Below are positions 11,948 to 20,681 of a DNA stretch of 64,000 nucleotides, piece by piece. Position numbers and translations under genes: made by a program. This DNA is from Zhengella sp041738295. GTDB lineage: Bacteria > Pseudomonadota > Alphaproteobacteria > Rhizobiales > Rhizobiaceae. Within the stretch, counting starts at the first letter, position 1; each line of letters begins with the position of its first letter. The notes beneath the pieces are model-generated. The model ran no database searches and had not been told where the DNA came from. It was given only the letters and a program-made list of their open reading frames with translations. The stretch spans positions 1-64,000 of the forward strand of contig JBGSQC010000188.1 of NCBI GenBank assembly GCA_041738295.1, written 5' to 3'.

Positions 11948-12092
11948 CAATGCGTCCGGCAAGCTGACTGAAGCTTGGCCCCAAAGGCTTGTACAAAAGT
12001 TGGATAAGATGGATTATGGAACTAATTGATCCGAGATCGATTGGCTAAGGAGCTGATTTAGCGCCAATTTTAGCAATCGAAATACCGTCTGG

Positions 12093-12563
12093 TCATGCCT
12101 TCAGATCGGCAATGTGTGCCTTCGCAGCCTTGAGCAGCGCCTCGGTGTCAGCCTCGAACACGGCATCATGGGCACCGGCCGCTGCCCAGACCTTGGCAAA
12201 GCGCAGCAGCGTCTCATCCGCCAGACAGTCGATGGCGATCTTGTGGCCGATCGGCGATACGCCTCCGATGGCAAAGCCGGTCTCGTCACGGATCAGGCGC
12301 GGATCGGCACGGCCGAGCTTTTCGCCGGTCAAGGCGGCTGCCTTGGCGAGGTCGAGCGAATTGTTACCAGCAACCAGAAACAAATGAAGCTTTCCAGACG
12401 TTTCGCCCTGGAAGATCAGCGATTTGACGATCTGTGCCACATCGCAACCGCATTGCTGTGCAGCCTCGGCTGCCGTGCGGGTCGATTCACCCATGCGCTT
12501 GACCGTGATTTCCAATCCGGCGGATCGGGCTGCTTCTTCGACGCGGGTGATGCTTTTGCTCAT
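12093..12563 (-). CDS. YbaK/EbsC family aminoacyl-tRNA deacylase
   Basis: A 156-residue editing-domain protein (ProX/YbaK superfamily). The conserved lysine needed for hydrolysis is Lys47 in CDVAQIVKSLIFQG; other family features are FLVAGNNSLDLAKAA, the GxxxGGVSPIGH loop (GFAIGGVSPIGHK) and the late AGAHDAVFE. Relatives clear mischarged tRNA such as Cys- or Ala-tRNA(Pro); which one this protein edits is not visible. It starts 18 nt after the stop of the metallo-hydrolase gene upstream on the same strand and is probably the last gene of the rlpA-to-ybaK run. Confidence 0.9.
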   Translation of the reverse strand: MSKSITRVEEAARSAGLEITVKRMGESTRTAAEAAQQCGCDVAQIVKSLIFQGETSGKLHLFLVAGNNSLDLAKAAALTGEKLGRADPRLIRDETGFAIGGVSPIGHKIAIDCLADETLLRFAKVWAAAGAHDAVFEADTEALLKAAKAHIADLKA

Positions 12564-12581
12564 TGAATAATTCTCGTCATT

Positions 12582-13397
12582 TCAACTGTTTGCAACGTCA
12601 AGTTCAATCTGCATGCCATCAAAGGCCGGTTCCACATGGTCCGGCGTTTCGGCCATCACGGTCATAAAGTCGAGCGGAATGTGCATATGGGTCAGCACGG
12701 CGCGCTTGGGTGCCAGCCGGTCGATCCAGTCCAGCGCCTCGCCGAGCGAGAAATGGCTCGGATGGCGCTTGTATTGCAGTGCATCAATGACCAGAACATC
12801 GAGCCCTTGCAAACGCGCTGCCGTGGCATCGGAGAAGCCTGATACGTCGGAGCAATAGGCCATGGACCCCATGCGGAACGCAAGCGAGGTGATGTCACCA
12901 TGCAACTGCGGCAAAGGTTCCAAGGTGATTGGCCCGCCCTCGCCGTCAATCGTAAACGGCTCGCCATGGGTGATCCTGTGCGCGCTGAGGATCGGCGGAT
13001 AGGCCGAACCCGCCGGCGTCTTGAAACAATAGCTGAAGGCTTCGCGCAGCCGGTCCATCGTGTGATCATCGGCCCAGATGTCGATCAACCGTCGCTGGGT
13101 GATCACATAGCCGCGCAGGTCATCAATGCCGTGGATATGATCGGCATGGGGATGGGTGTAGACCACGCCGTCGAGCGATGGCACTTGAGCCGCGATCATC
13201 TGCTCGCGGAAATCCGGCCCCGTGTCGATGACGACGCGCGTCACGCCAGTGTCCGAAATGCGCTCGACCAGCGCTGAAGCGCGCCTGCGCCTGTTCTTCG
13301 GGTTGGCCGGATCGCAATTGCCCCAATCGCCGGAAATGCGCGGCACGCCCGGCGAGGAGCCGCAGCCGAGAATGGTAAGGCGCAGCCGGTCCACCAT
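12582..13397 (-). CDS. MBL-fold metallo-hydrolase (PhnP/lipoyl-ester phosphodiesterase-like)
   Basis: A 271-residue metallo-beta-lactamase-fold hydrolase. The metal motif HxHxDH is at residues 82-87 (THPHADHIHG), with further ligands expected at LPQLHGD, SDVSGFSD and HMHIP. The opening LTILGCGSSPGVPR and CNPANPKNRRRRAS-like segment (NCDPANPKNRRRRAS) place it with PhnP-type cyclic phosphodiesterases rather than RNase Z or glyoxalase II. No phn genes are nearby, so the substrate is open. It lies 3 nt after tatD; the tatD-MBL pair is common in alphaproteobacteria. Confidence 0.87.
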   Translation of the reverse strand: MVDRLRLTILGCGSSPGVPRISGDWGNCDPANPKNRRRRASALVERISDTGVTRVVIDTGPDFREQMIAAQVPSLDGVVYTHPHADHIHGIDDLRGYVITQRRLIDIWADDHTMDRLREAFSYCFKTPAGSAYPPILSAHRITHGEPFTIDGEGGPITLEPLPQLHGDITSLAFRMGSMAYCSDVSGFSDATAARLQGLDVLVIDALQYKRHPSHFSLGEALDWIDRLAPKRAVLTHMHIPLDFMTVMAETPDHVEPAFDGMQIELDVANS

Positions 13398-13400
13398 GGT

Positions 13401-14198
13401 TCAGGCGGCTTCCGCCAGCGGCGGCATTTTTGTGAAAAGTCTCATGCAATTGGCAGTCGTCACACGCGCAATCTCGTCCTCGCTGACGCCCATGGTTTCG
13501 GCCAGTACGCGTGCCGTGTTGACGACGAAAGACGGCTCGTTGCGTTTTCCCCGGTGTGGCGGCGGCGCAAGATACGGCGCGTCGGTTTCGATCAGCAGCC
13601 GGTCCAGCGGCAGATCGCGGGCAATGGCACGGATTTCCTCGCTGTTCTTGAACGTCAGGATGCCGGAAAAGGACACATGACCGCCGAGCTCGATGCCGGT
13701 TTCGGCCAGCCCGCGGCCTGACGAGAAGCAGTGCAGGATGAAAGGGAAGGCCCCCTTCCCTGTTTCTTCCCTGAGGATTGCTGCCATGTCGTCATCTGCG
13801 TCGCGCGCATGGATCACCAGCGGCAGTTGCGTCTCGCGGGCGGCGTCGATGTGCGCACGGAAGCTCTTGGCCTGTTCGTCGCGCGGGCTCTTGTCGTAGA
13901 AATAATCAAGGCCCGCCTCGCCGATCGCCACGCATTTGGGATGGGCGGCGAGTGCCACGAGCAAGTCCGCCGTCACATCCTGCTCTTCATGGGCGTTGTG
14001 CGGATGGGTGCCGACCGAGCAGAACACCGGTGCATGGGCTTCGGCAATGGCGCGAATGCCGTCAAAGCGCTTCACGCGTGTCGAGATCGTCACCATGCGG
14101 GCGACCCCGGCATCGAGCGCGCGCTGCACAATCGCCTCGCGCTCCTCGGCGAAATCCGGGAAATCCAGATGGCAATGGCTGTCGATGAGAACCCGCAT
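13401..14198 (-). CDS. tatD: TatD family metal-dependent hydrolase (deoxyribonuclease)
   Basis: A 265-residue TIM-barrel hydrolase. Metal ligands: His8 and His10 in DSHCHLDF, Glu in AIGEAGLDYFYDKSP, His in LPLVIHARDADDD, His in PFILHCFSSG and Asp in LIETDAPYLAPPPHRGKRNEP. The start is the ATG at MRVLIDSHC; upstream open sequence would overlap metG and has no family resemblance. TatD-type enzymes are 3'-5' exonucleases and DNases with roles in DNA repair and turnover. It starts 4 nt after the metG stop, so translation is likely coupled. Confidence 0.95.
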   Translation of the reverse strand: MRVLIDSHCHLDFPDFAEEREAIVQRALDAGVARMVTISTRVKRFDGIRAIAEAHAPVFCSVGTHPHNAHEEQDVTADLLVALAAHPKCVAIGEAGLDYFYDKSPRDEQAKSFRAHIDAARETQLPLVIHARDADDDMAAILREETGKGAFPFILHCFSSGRGLAETGIELGGHVSFSGILTFKNSEEIRAIARDLPLDRLLIETDAPYLAPPPHRGKRNEPSFVVNTARVLAETMGVSEDEIARVTTANCMRLFTKMPPLAEAA

Positions 14199-14202
14199 CG
14201 GA

Positions 14203-15741
14203 TCAGGCGCCTTCCTTCTCCACATAGCGCGGGAACACGCCCTGCGGTGCGGGCAGCTCGGTGCCGGGCACAAGGCGCGCTTCCAGGTCGGCAAAAGAGC
14301 GCTTGTCGGCTGGCACAGCCACCAGGTCGAGCAGCTTGGCGGCAGCCGTCGGCATGAAGGCCTGCGTCAGGATGGCGATGCGCCGCACGGTCTCGGCCAC
14401 CGTGTAGAGCACCGTGCCCATGCGCGCCGGATCAGTCTTGCGCAGCACCCAGGGTGCCATCGTGTCGATGTACTTGTCGGCGGCCGTCACGATGTCGAAC
14501 ACCGCTTCCACGGCCTTGTGGATCGCTTGGCGCTCCATCGCCTCGCGTGCGTTCGTCAGCGCGGCGGATGCTAGCGCGATCAGCGCCTCGTCATCGGCTG
14601 TCAGCGCGGCATTGTCCGGCACCTTGCCCTCGCAATTCTTGGCGATCATCGACAGCGAGCGCTGCGCCAGATTGCCCAGACCATTGGCGAGGTCAGCATT
14701 GATGCGGTTGACGATGGCCTCGTGGCTGTAGGACCCGTCATTGCCGAAGGGCACCTCGCGCATGAAGAAATAACGCACCGGGTCCAGCCCGTATTCCTCG
14801 ATCAGCGCGAAGGGGTCGACCACATTGCCGACCGATTTCGACATTTTCTCGCCCTTGTTGAACAGGAAGCCGTGGGCGAAGACGCGGGCGGGCAGCTCCA
14901 CGCCCGCACTCATCAGGAAGGCCGGCCAGTAAACGGCATGGAAGCGGACGATATCCTTGCCGATGATGTGCAGCGCCGGCCAATATTTCCAGCGCGCATT
15001 GGTCGTATCGGGATAGCCCGCCGCGGTGATGTAATTGGTCAGCGCATCGACCCAGACATACATCACATGGCCGTCATTGCCCGGCACCGGAATGCCCCAA
15101 TCAAAGGTGGTGCGCGAAATGGAAAGGTCCTTCAGGCCGCCCTTGACGAAGCTTGCCACTTCGTTGCGGCGCTCGGCAGGGGCCACGAATTCGGGATTGC
15201 TCTCATAAAGCGCCAGCAGCTTGTCGCCATAGGCTGAAAGCCGGAAATAGTAGCTCTCTTCCTCCACCCATTCGACCGGTGATCCCAGCGGCTCGCGGCG
15301 CACGCCGTCTTCGCCGACGGTGGTTTCGCTTTCGTCGAAATAGGCTTCCTGGCGCACCGAATACCAGCCGCCATATTTGCCCAGATAGATGTCGCCATTG
15401 GCTTCCATGCGGCGCCAAAGCTCCTGCACCGACATGCGGTGGCGGGCCTCGGTGGTGCGGATAAAATCATCGTTGGAACAGCCCAGAACTTCGGCCAGCT
15501 GGCGGAAGACGGCCGAGTTGCGGTCAGCCAGTTCGATGGGCGTGATGCCTTCCTTTTCTGCCGTCTGCTGCATCTTCTGGCCGTGCTCGTCCGTTCCGGT
15601 CAGGAAGAACACGTCCTTGCCATCGGCCCGCGCGAATCGGGCCAGCACGTCGGTCGCAATCGCCGTGTAGGCGTGGCCGATATGCGGGACGCCGTTGGGA
15701 TAGAAGATCGGCGTGGTGATGTAGAAGGTTTCTTTGCTCAT
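14203..15741 (-). CDS. metG: Methionyl-tRNA synthetase
   Basis: A 512-residue class I synthetase charging tRNA-Met. The HIGH motif is at residues 20-23 (GVPHIGHAYT) and KMSKS is near residue 300 (GEKMSKSVGNVVDP). The connective-peptide region reads GWYSVRQEAY and has no CxxC zinc knuckle, so this is the zinc-free type. The C-terminal tRNA-binding (EMAP-like) extension is absent, in line with the length. The start is the ATG at MSKETFYITTP; longer readings to 15834 lack family similarity. Confidence 0.97.
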   Translation of the reverse strand: MSKETFYITTPIFYPNGVPHIGHAYTAIATDVLARFARADGKDVFFLTGTDEHGQKMQQTAEKEGITPIELADRNSAVFRQLAEVLGCSNDDFIRTTEARHRMSVQELWRRMEANGDIYLGKYGGWYSVRQEAYFDESETTVGEDGVRREPLGSPVEWVEEESYYFRLSAYGDKLLALYESNPEFVAPAERRNEVASFVKGGLKDLSISRTTFDWGIPVPGNDGHVMYVWVDALTNYITAAGYPDTTNARWKYWPALHIIGKDIVRFHAVYWPAFLMSAGVELPARVFAHGFLFNKGEKMSKSVGNVVDPFALIEEYGLDPVRYFFMREVPFGNDGSYSHEAIVNRINADLANGLGNLAQRSLSMIAKNCEGKVPDNAALTADDEALIALASAALTNAREAMERQAIHKAVEAVFDIVTAADKYIDTMAPWVLRKTDPARMGTVLYTVAETVRRIAILTQAFMPTAAAKLLDLVAVPADKRSFADLEARLVPGTELPAPQGVFPRYVEKEGA

Positions 15742-15846
15742 GGCAGGCGGCACCGGACTTGTCAGGACTGACTTTGATTTCGTTGCCTGCGGGATACCGC
15801 AATTGCAACGCCATTGCCAGTGCGCGAACGGCATTCATGGCCCGCT

Positions 15847-16896
15847 TCAGCCGGCAACGACACCCTGCAGCCGGTTAAGAAGGCCCATCACATGCTGGCG
15901 CTTGTCGAGATTGTAGGTCTCGGTGTCGGCAATTGTCTGTCCGGTTTGCCGCCACAGCTCTTCCAGCCGGTGCGCACGCGCCATGTCGCCGGATTGCGCG
16001 GCAAGTGTTGCACCCCGGGACAGGCGTTCAGCCAGATGGCGGTTGAACAGGTCGAAGGGAATGTCGGCGCCGCGCGCGGCAACTCCCGTTGCCACCTTGC
16101 CTGCGGCCTCGACGTCAAAGGCAGAAGCATCCAGAACCTGGTCCACGGCTTCGGCAATGTCGAGTCCGCCATATTGCGTCATCAGCAGGGCCTGGCGTGC
16201 ACTGCCTTCCGACAGCGCAAACAGCCGGTCGCGCGCACCCGGATCCACCGGCATATCGGCGCCGATGGATTCCAGAACCTTTGCGAGTTCGCCCTCTCCC
16301 AATGGCTGGAAGCGGTGCACCTGGCAGCGGGAGCGGATGGTCGGCAGCAGGCGGCCGGGCGAATGGGAAATCAGGATGAACAGCGTGGCGCGCGGCGGCT
16401 CTTCGAGGTTTTTCAACAGCGCATTGGCTGCATTGGTGTTCATGTCATCGGCCGAATCGATGATCACCATGCGGTAGCCGCCATCATGGGCGGTGCGCGA
16501 AAGGAAGCGTCCGACACGGCGGATCTCGTCCACCGTGATCACCTGCTTGAACTTCTTGTTCTTCTCGTCAAAAGGCCGCGTCAGGTGCAGCACGCCTGGA
16601 TTCGCGCCGGAAGCCACCTGCCGCCAGATCGCACTGCCGGTATCAGGCGAAACGAGTCGGTCTGGCGCATTGGACGGGTCGCGGACCTTCAGGAGATGCC
16701 AGGCGAGATGGAAGGCCAGCGTTGCCTTGCCGATGCCGGGAGGCCCGGTAAACAGCAGTGCATGGTGCATCTTGCCGGATTGAAACGCTGCGGCCAGACC
16801 GTCAGCTTGCTCTTCATGGCCGAAGAGGAACGGATTGCCAGCCGGATCAGGGATGCCCGGCAGAGTGTCGGCCTGTTCCGGCGTCACAATGTCCAT
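15847..16896 (-). CDS. holB: DNA polymerase III subunit delta'
   Basis: A 349-residue clamp-loader subunit. It has the AAA+ Walker A GPPGIGKAT at residues 51-59, LAFHLAWHLL after it, the delta'/gamma-type IDSADDMNTNAANALLKNLEEPP (Walker B and sensor 1 region) and FILISHSPGRLLPTIRSRCQ. It works in the replisome to open and load the beta clamp. Its ATG overlaps the tmk stop by one base (TGATG), so tmk and holB are translationally coupled, a well-known pairing. Confidence 0.95.
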   Translation of the reverse strand: MDIVTPEQADTLPGIPDPAGNPFLFGHEEQADGLAAAFQSGKMHHALLFTGPPGIGKATLAFHLAWHLLKVRDPSNAPDRLVSPDTGSAIWRQVASGANPGVLHLTRPFDEKNKKFKQVITVDEIRRVGRFLSRTAHDGGYRMVIIDSADDMNTNAANALLKNLEEPPRATLFILISHSPGRLLPTIRSRCQVHRFQPLGEGELAKVLESIGADMPVDPGARDRLFALSEGSARQALLMTQYGGLDIAEAVDQVLDASAFDVEAAGKVATGVAARGADIPFDLFNRHLAERLSRGATLAAQSGDMARAHRLEELWRQTGQTIADTETYNLDKRQHVMGLLNRLQGVVAG

Positions 16897-17564
16897 CAGG
16901 CAGGTTCCCTGCGCCCGGCGACAGCTGCATCAGCCAGCAGCACTTCGGCATGGGCGGTAATATGCTCCATTACCTCGTCCATGCCGGCAGATGCATCTAC
17001 CACCTTGCAGCGGTCCGGCTCGCGGGCAGCTATGGCAAGATAGGCCTGCCGGCGTCTGTCCTGCGTTGCCAGTTCTTCTTTTTCATATCGGTCGGCGATC
17101 CCGCTCGCACCACGCCGGGCCATGGCGCGCGCCATGCCTGTTTCCGCTGGCAGGTCGAGGATCAGCGTCAGGTCCGGAACCATGCCGTTGATGGCAACCT
17201 CTTCGAGGCGCGTCATGAAGGCGGGATCAAGATTGCCGGTGACGCCCTGGTAGACGCGGGACGAATCCATGAAGCGGTCACAAAGGACAATCTTTCCTGC
17301 TTTCACGGCTGGCCGGATCACTTGCTCCACATGATCGGAGCGGGCAGAGGCAAAGAGGATGGCTTCCATGGCAGGCCCGAACGGTTCCGCCGCACCAGAA
17401 AGCAACACATGGCGCACGGCTTCGGCTCCGGGCGAGCCGCCGGGCTCACGCGTCACCAGCACCTCATGTCCACGCTCGCGCAGGGTCTCAGCCAGCCGGG
17501 TGATCTGGGTCGATTTGCCGGCACCCTCGCCGCCTTCGAACGTGATGAAAAGACCCTTGGCCAA
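16896..17564 (-). CDS. tmk: Thymidylate kinase
   Basis: Phosphorylates dTMP to dTDP. The P-loop EGGEGAGKST lies within the first 20 residues, followed by the DR motif (LCDRFMDSSRVYQG) and an Arg-rich LID (ARRGASGIADRYEKE). I chose the TTG start at 17564 (222 residues) because AGGAG sits 5 nt upstream and the protein then begins LAKGLFITFEGG, as relatives do; an ATG at 17609 would add 15 residues of unrelated sequence and has a weaker AGGA. The stop overlaps the holB start. Confidence 0.93.
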   Translation of the reverse strand: MAKGLFITFEGGEGAGKSTQITRLAETLRERGHEVLVTREPGGSPGAEAVRHVLLSGAAEPFGPAMEAILFASARSDHVEQVIRPAVKAGKIVLCDRFMDSSRVYQGVTGNLDPAFMTRLEEVAINGMVPDLTLILDLPAETGMARAMARRGASGIADRYEKEELATQDRRRQAYLAIAAREPDRCKVVDASAGMDEVMEHITAHAEVLLADAAVAGRREPA

Positions 17565-17672
17565 GCGCTCTCCTGCCCATGTCGCAGAATCCGGAATGAA
17601 CCCCGTCATAAGGTCCTGCGCGGGGTCCGTCCATAGGGTGAAATGATGTGCAGGGACGCTCGCCGTGCCGGC

Positions 17673-18842
17673 TTAGCCGCGAAGCCAGCCGAGCGCCAGT
17701 TCCTCGATGGCGTCGAGCGCGCGCTGCTGAATCGTGCCCTTGCCCACGCTTTCGGCTGTGTAGAGCGGCGTTTCCTGGCTCAGCGTGTCGCCGATCCAGA
17801 TCTTCAGCGACCCGACCCGTGTTCCGGCCTCAACCGGTGTTTCGACCGGTCCCTCATAAACAATCCGGGCGATGACCTTGTCGCGGTTGCCGACCGGAGC
17901 CAGAAGTGAAACCGGGCCGTCGGCTTTCAGCGCGACCGATCCCTTTTCACCGCCAAAAGTGTCAGCCTCGCCGATCACTTCGCCAGCCTTGAACACCTCG
18001 ATGGTTTCAAAGGCGCGGATGCCCCAGTCAAGCATTTTGCGCGCTTCCTCTGCCCGTTCGCGCTCGCTGGAAAGCCCGGCCATGGCGAGGAAAATGCGCC
18101 GGCCGTCGCGGTTGACCGAGGCTGCAATGGCAAACCCGCCTTCCTCCGAAAAGCCCGTCGCGAGGCCGTCAGCACCAATGTCCATGGCCAGAAGCGGGTT
18201 GCGGTTGCGCTGGAGTATCTTGTTCCAGGTGAATTCCCGCTGGGCAAAGAGAGCATAGCGGTCAGGATAAATCTTCCACAGGTGTTGCGCGAGAAGAGCA
18301 ATTTCCTTCACGCTGATGGTCTGGCCTTCCGCCGGTAGGCCTGTCGAGTTGACGAAGGCTGCATCCTTCAGGCCGATCTGCCGGGCGCGTTCTTCCATGA
18401 GCTTTGTGAAGGCCTGCTCGGATCCGGCCATGCCCTCGGCCAGGATGATGCTGCCATCATTGGCTTGCTGGACGATGACTCCTTGAAGCAGATCAGCAAC
18501 GCTGATTTCTGATTTCAAGGCAGCAAACATTGTAGAGGTTTTCGAGGCCGCGCCTCCCGTGCGCCAGGCGTTCTCGCTCACGATAAAACGGTCATCGGGT
18601 TTCAAGCGCCCGGTTTGAAGCGCGTCAAACACCACTTCGACCGTCATCAGCTTGGCAAGCGATGCGGGCGGCATGCGCGTATTCTCATCCTTTGCAAAGA
18701 GGATGGTCCCGGTGCCTGCATCAATCATGTAGGCCTGCTTGGCCACTGTCTCAAAAAGCTGCGCGCGAGCTGATTGCGCCGGCGCCAGCAAGACCAGAAC
18801 TGTCAGGAGAATGAAGCGCCCAAAGGCTGTCGCGGCAGGCAT
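17673..18842 (-). CDS. D-alanyl-D-alanine carboxypeptidase family protein (S11, DacF-like) with altered motifs 2 and 3
   Basis: A 389-residue exported S11-family penicillin-binding protein; the signal peptide covers about residues 1-27 (FILLTVLVLLAPAQSARA). Family members trim D-Ala from peptidoglycan stem peptides in the periplasm. Motif 1 SxxK is intact: Ser61-Leu-Ala-Lys64. Motif 2, normally SxN, reads Gln126-Ala-Asn128 (VQQANDGS). Motif 3, normally KTG, reads Ala228-Thr-Gly230 (DGLATGFSEE). The spacing (65 and 167 residues after Ser61) matches the expected positions. A C-terminal beta-rich domain follows. Activity may therefore be weak, different or lost. The start is the second Met (MPAATAF), giving a clean signal peptide. 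It lies between rlpA and tmk on the same strand. Confidence 0.9.
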   Translation of the reverse strand: MPAATAFGRFILLTVLVLLAPAQSARAQLFETVAKQAYMIDAGTGTILFAKDENTRMPPASLAKLMTVEVVFDALQTGRLKPDDRFIVSENAWRTGGAASKTSTMFAALKSEISVADLLQGVIVQQANDGSIILAEGMAGSEQAFTKLMEERARQIGLKDAAFVNSTGLPAEGQTISVKEIALLAQHLWKIYPDRYALFAQREFTWNKILQRNRNPLLAMDIGADGLATGFSEEGGFAIAASVNRDGRRIFLAMAGLSSERERAEEARKMLDWGIRAFETIEVFKAGEVIGEADTFGGEKGSVALKADGPVSLLAPVGNRDKVIARIVYEGPVETPVEAGTRVGSLKIWIGDTLSQETPLYTAESVGKGTIQQRALDAIEELALGWLRG

Positions 18843-18898
18843 GATGTCGGCCTCGTTTTCACTGGTCGCCCCCCTCATTCATTAGCAAATGGCAAAGG

Positions 18899-18928
18899 CC
18901 GGGCGCAACACCCGATTGCCGCGCCCGG
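18899..18928 (-). terminator. GC hairpin between rlpA and dac
   Basis: CCGGGCGC (18899-18906) pairs exactly with GCGCCCGG (18921-18928) across a 14-nt loop. It lies in the 134-nt gap downstream of rlpA on the minus strand and is followed there by CCTTTGCC, without a strong T-run. It may attenuate readthrough or stabilise the rlpA mRNA end. Confidence 0.4.
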
Positions 18929-18976
18929 TGGATACAGGACAACAGAGCCTGAAAGAAGCGGAAAGTCAGGATGACT

Positions 18977-20248
18977 TTATTGGCGAACGGTGAAGGCGTC
19001 GCCAAAGCCCTTGGACCAAAGCGCGCTCACCACGGTGTCGCAATTCTGGCCATTCAACGGAACGACATTGACGGTGTAACCGTCGGCAGTTGCCGTAATG
19101 ACAGCCTGACCGGCCGATTTCACGGCAGAATGGACAGCTTCGGCTTTGGCCTGACCGGCATATGTGCCTACGACAACATAGTCACCGGTGGCGGGTACGC
19201 GGCCTGTGCGCGCAAAAGCCTGCTGAAGGCCGGCGGCATCAAGCCGGCCCTTGCTGGTCTCGATCAGCTGATCAATGGCTTGCGACCCGGCATGCATGCG
19301 CTCCGGTGCATAGCCAAGTGCCGGCACCGGTGCCTTGGCCGTGGCGAGGATGCCCGGGCGGAAAGACGGCACCGGGATGGTATCGGGCAGGACCGGAACA
19401 GCCGAAGGAGCAATTGCAGGAGTGGCGGCAACCGGGACCACCGAGCCTACCGGCAGCGGCGCCGTGTTTGCCGGTGCAAACGAGTTTGCGCGCACGACGC
19501 CGGGAAGCCCCTCGCCCGGGCGGCGGACGGACACGACCGAAGGCTGCGCGGAAGGGGCAGCTGGTGCGGCCATGGCCAGAATCACGCCGGAAGGCTGGCC
19601 GATGGACGTCGGATCGGTCTTCACGCCACTCGGCTGGTAGGAGGCGATGAGGTATTCATCGTCCTGGCCATGCAGCGGCGCCGGGCCGACATAGTCGACT
19701 TTTACCTGCGCCACGCCGCTTTTCGTATAGTCGAGCAATTCGGCGGCGCGCTTCGACAGGTCGATCACTCGGCCGCCATGGAACGGACCGCGATCATTGA
19801 CGCGCACGATCACCGACGAACCATTGGTGGTATTGGTGACGCGGGCATAGGACGGCAGCGGCATGGTGGGATGGGCTGCCGACAGGTGCGTCATGTCGTA
19901 GATTTCGCCATTGGCGGTCAGGCGGCCATGGAAGGCATCGCCATACCATGAGGCCTGGCCAGTTCTGGTATAGCCCGGTTCTTCCTTGGGGTAGTACCAC
20001 TTGCCCTTGACCTGATAGGGCTTGCCGACCTGCAAGCGTCCACCGCCGCGCTTCAAGCGCGAACGCTGGTTGGTAACGCGAGGGCTGGCTTTGACGCCAT
20101 ATGTCTTCTCGGCAAAATATTCCTTGGTGGCCTGCTTGGGCGCTACAGTGGAATGGCGAACGGAAGGCGTTGATGCACAGGATGCCAACACCATGGTGGC
20201 TGCACCTGCCATGGCGAAACCAAGGCCCCGCTTGATGATTCCCGTCAT
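18977..20248 (-). CDS. rlpA: RlpA-family septal ring lytic transglycosylase (lipoprotein) with SPOR domain
   Basis: A 423-residue lipoprotein. The signal ends in a lipobox (MVLASC) at about residue 22. The double-psi beta-barrel core includes GQASWYGDAFHGRLTANGE, AAHPTMPLPSYARV and VIVRVNDRGPF; the Glu of NGEIYDM and the Asp of VNDRGPF correspond to the catalytic pair known from Pseudomonas RlpA. A Pro/Ala-rich linker follows and a C-terminal SPOR domain (GDYVVVGTYAGQAKAEAV to the end) that binds denuded septal glycan. The start is the ATG at MTGIIKRGLG; open sequence upstream is not signal-like. It heads the rlpA-dac-tmk run, so division and cell-wall genes come first. Confidence 0.92.
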   Translation of the reverse strand: MTGIIKRGLGFAMAGAATMVLASCASTPSVRHSTVAPKQATKEYFAEKTYGVKASPRVTNQRSRLKRGGGRLQVGKPYQVKGKWYYPKEEPGYTRTGQASWYGDAFHGRLTANGEIYDMTHLSAAHPTMPLPSYARVTNTTNGSSVIVRVNDRGPFHGGRVIDLSKRAAELLDYTKSGVAQVKVDYVGPAPLHGQDDEYLIASYQPSGVKTDPTSIGQPSGVILAMAAPAAPSAQPSVVSVRRPGEGLPGVVRANSFAPANTAPLPVGSVVPVAATPAIAPSAVPVLPDTIPVPSFRPGILATAKAPVPALGYAPERMHAGSQAIDQLIETSKGRLDAAGLQQAFARTGRVPATGDYVVVGTYAGQAKAEAVHSAVKSAGQAVITATADGYTVNVVPLNGQNCDTVVSALWSKGFGDAFTVRQ

Positions 20249-20568
20249 AGTCCGCCCTCTTCCGGCCAGTCCCCGCACCAAATCACCATTGCCAGCCGAT
20301 TTGCAACCAACGGCTTGATGATTCTGCACCTCATGATCCCGCAGCATGGCAGGAAAGTTTTAGTAGCCGATTAATCCATTGTGACGGCAACAGGGCAATT
20401 CTAAGGCAGACCTCCCCCTCAGCGCTTGCGCCACATCAAGAGGGTTATCAATTGCTGTTGGCGCATGACTTCGGGTTAGCCGCTCCCGAACCGTTGAAGC
20501 CGGACCAAGCATTTTGCTTGAAATGCCCCAACCCATGACGCATAGAGACGCCGCGAGTATCGCACTGC
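20249..20568. other. Gene-free stretch between rlpA and tRNA-Ser
   Basis: 320 nt with no convincing open frame on either strand. The left part must hold the rlpA promoter (minus strand); an AT-richer section with AGTTTTAGTAGCCGATTAATC lies at about 20355-20375. The right part must carry the tRNA promoter; TTGCTT at about 20516 is a possible -35, but I cannot define a -10 box with confidence. Confidence 0.5.
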
Positions 20569-20658
20569 GGATGGGTGGCCGAGCGGTTTAAGGCACCGGT
20601 CTTGAAAACCGGCGTAGGTGAGAGCCTACCGTGGGTTCGAATCCCACCCCATCCGCCA
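20569..20658 (+). tRNA. tRNA-Ser (anticodon TGA)
   Basis: A 90-nt class II tRNA with encoded CCA. The acceptor stem GGATGGG pairs with CCCATCC, the discriminator is G, the anticodon stem CCGGT/ACCGG holds loop CTTGAAA with anticodon TGA at 20603-20605 (reads UCA), a long variable arm (GTAGGTGAGAGCCTAC) is typical of serine tRNAs, and the T arm carries GGTTCGAATCC. Confidence 0.98.
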
Positions 20659-20681
20659 TTGTTTCCAATCGTCCCTGCCGT

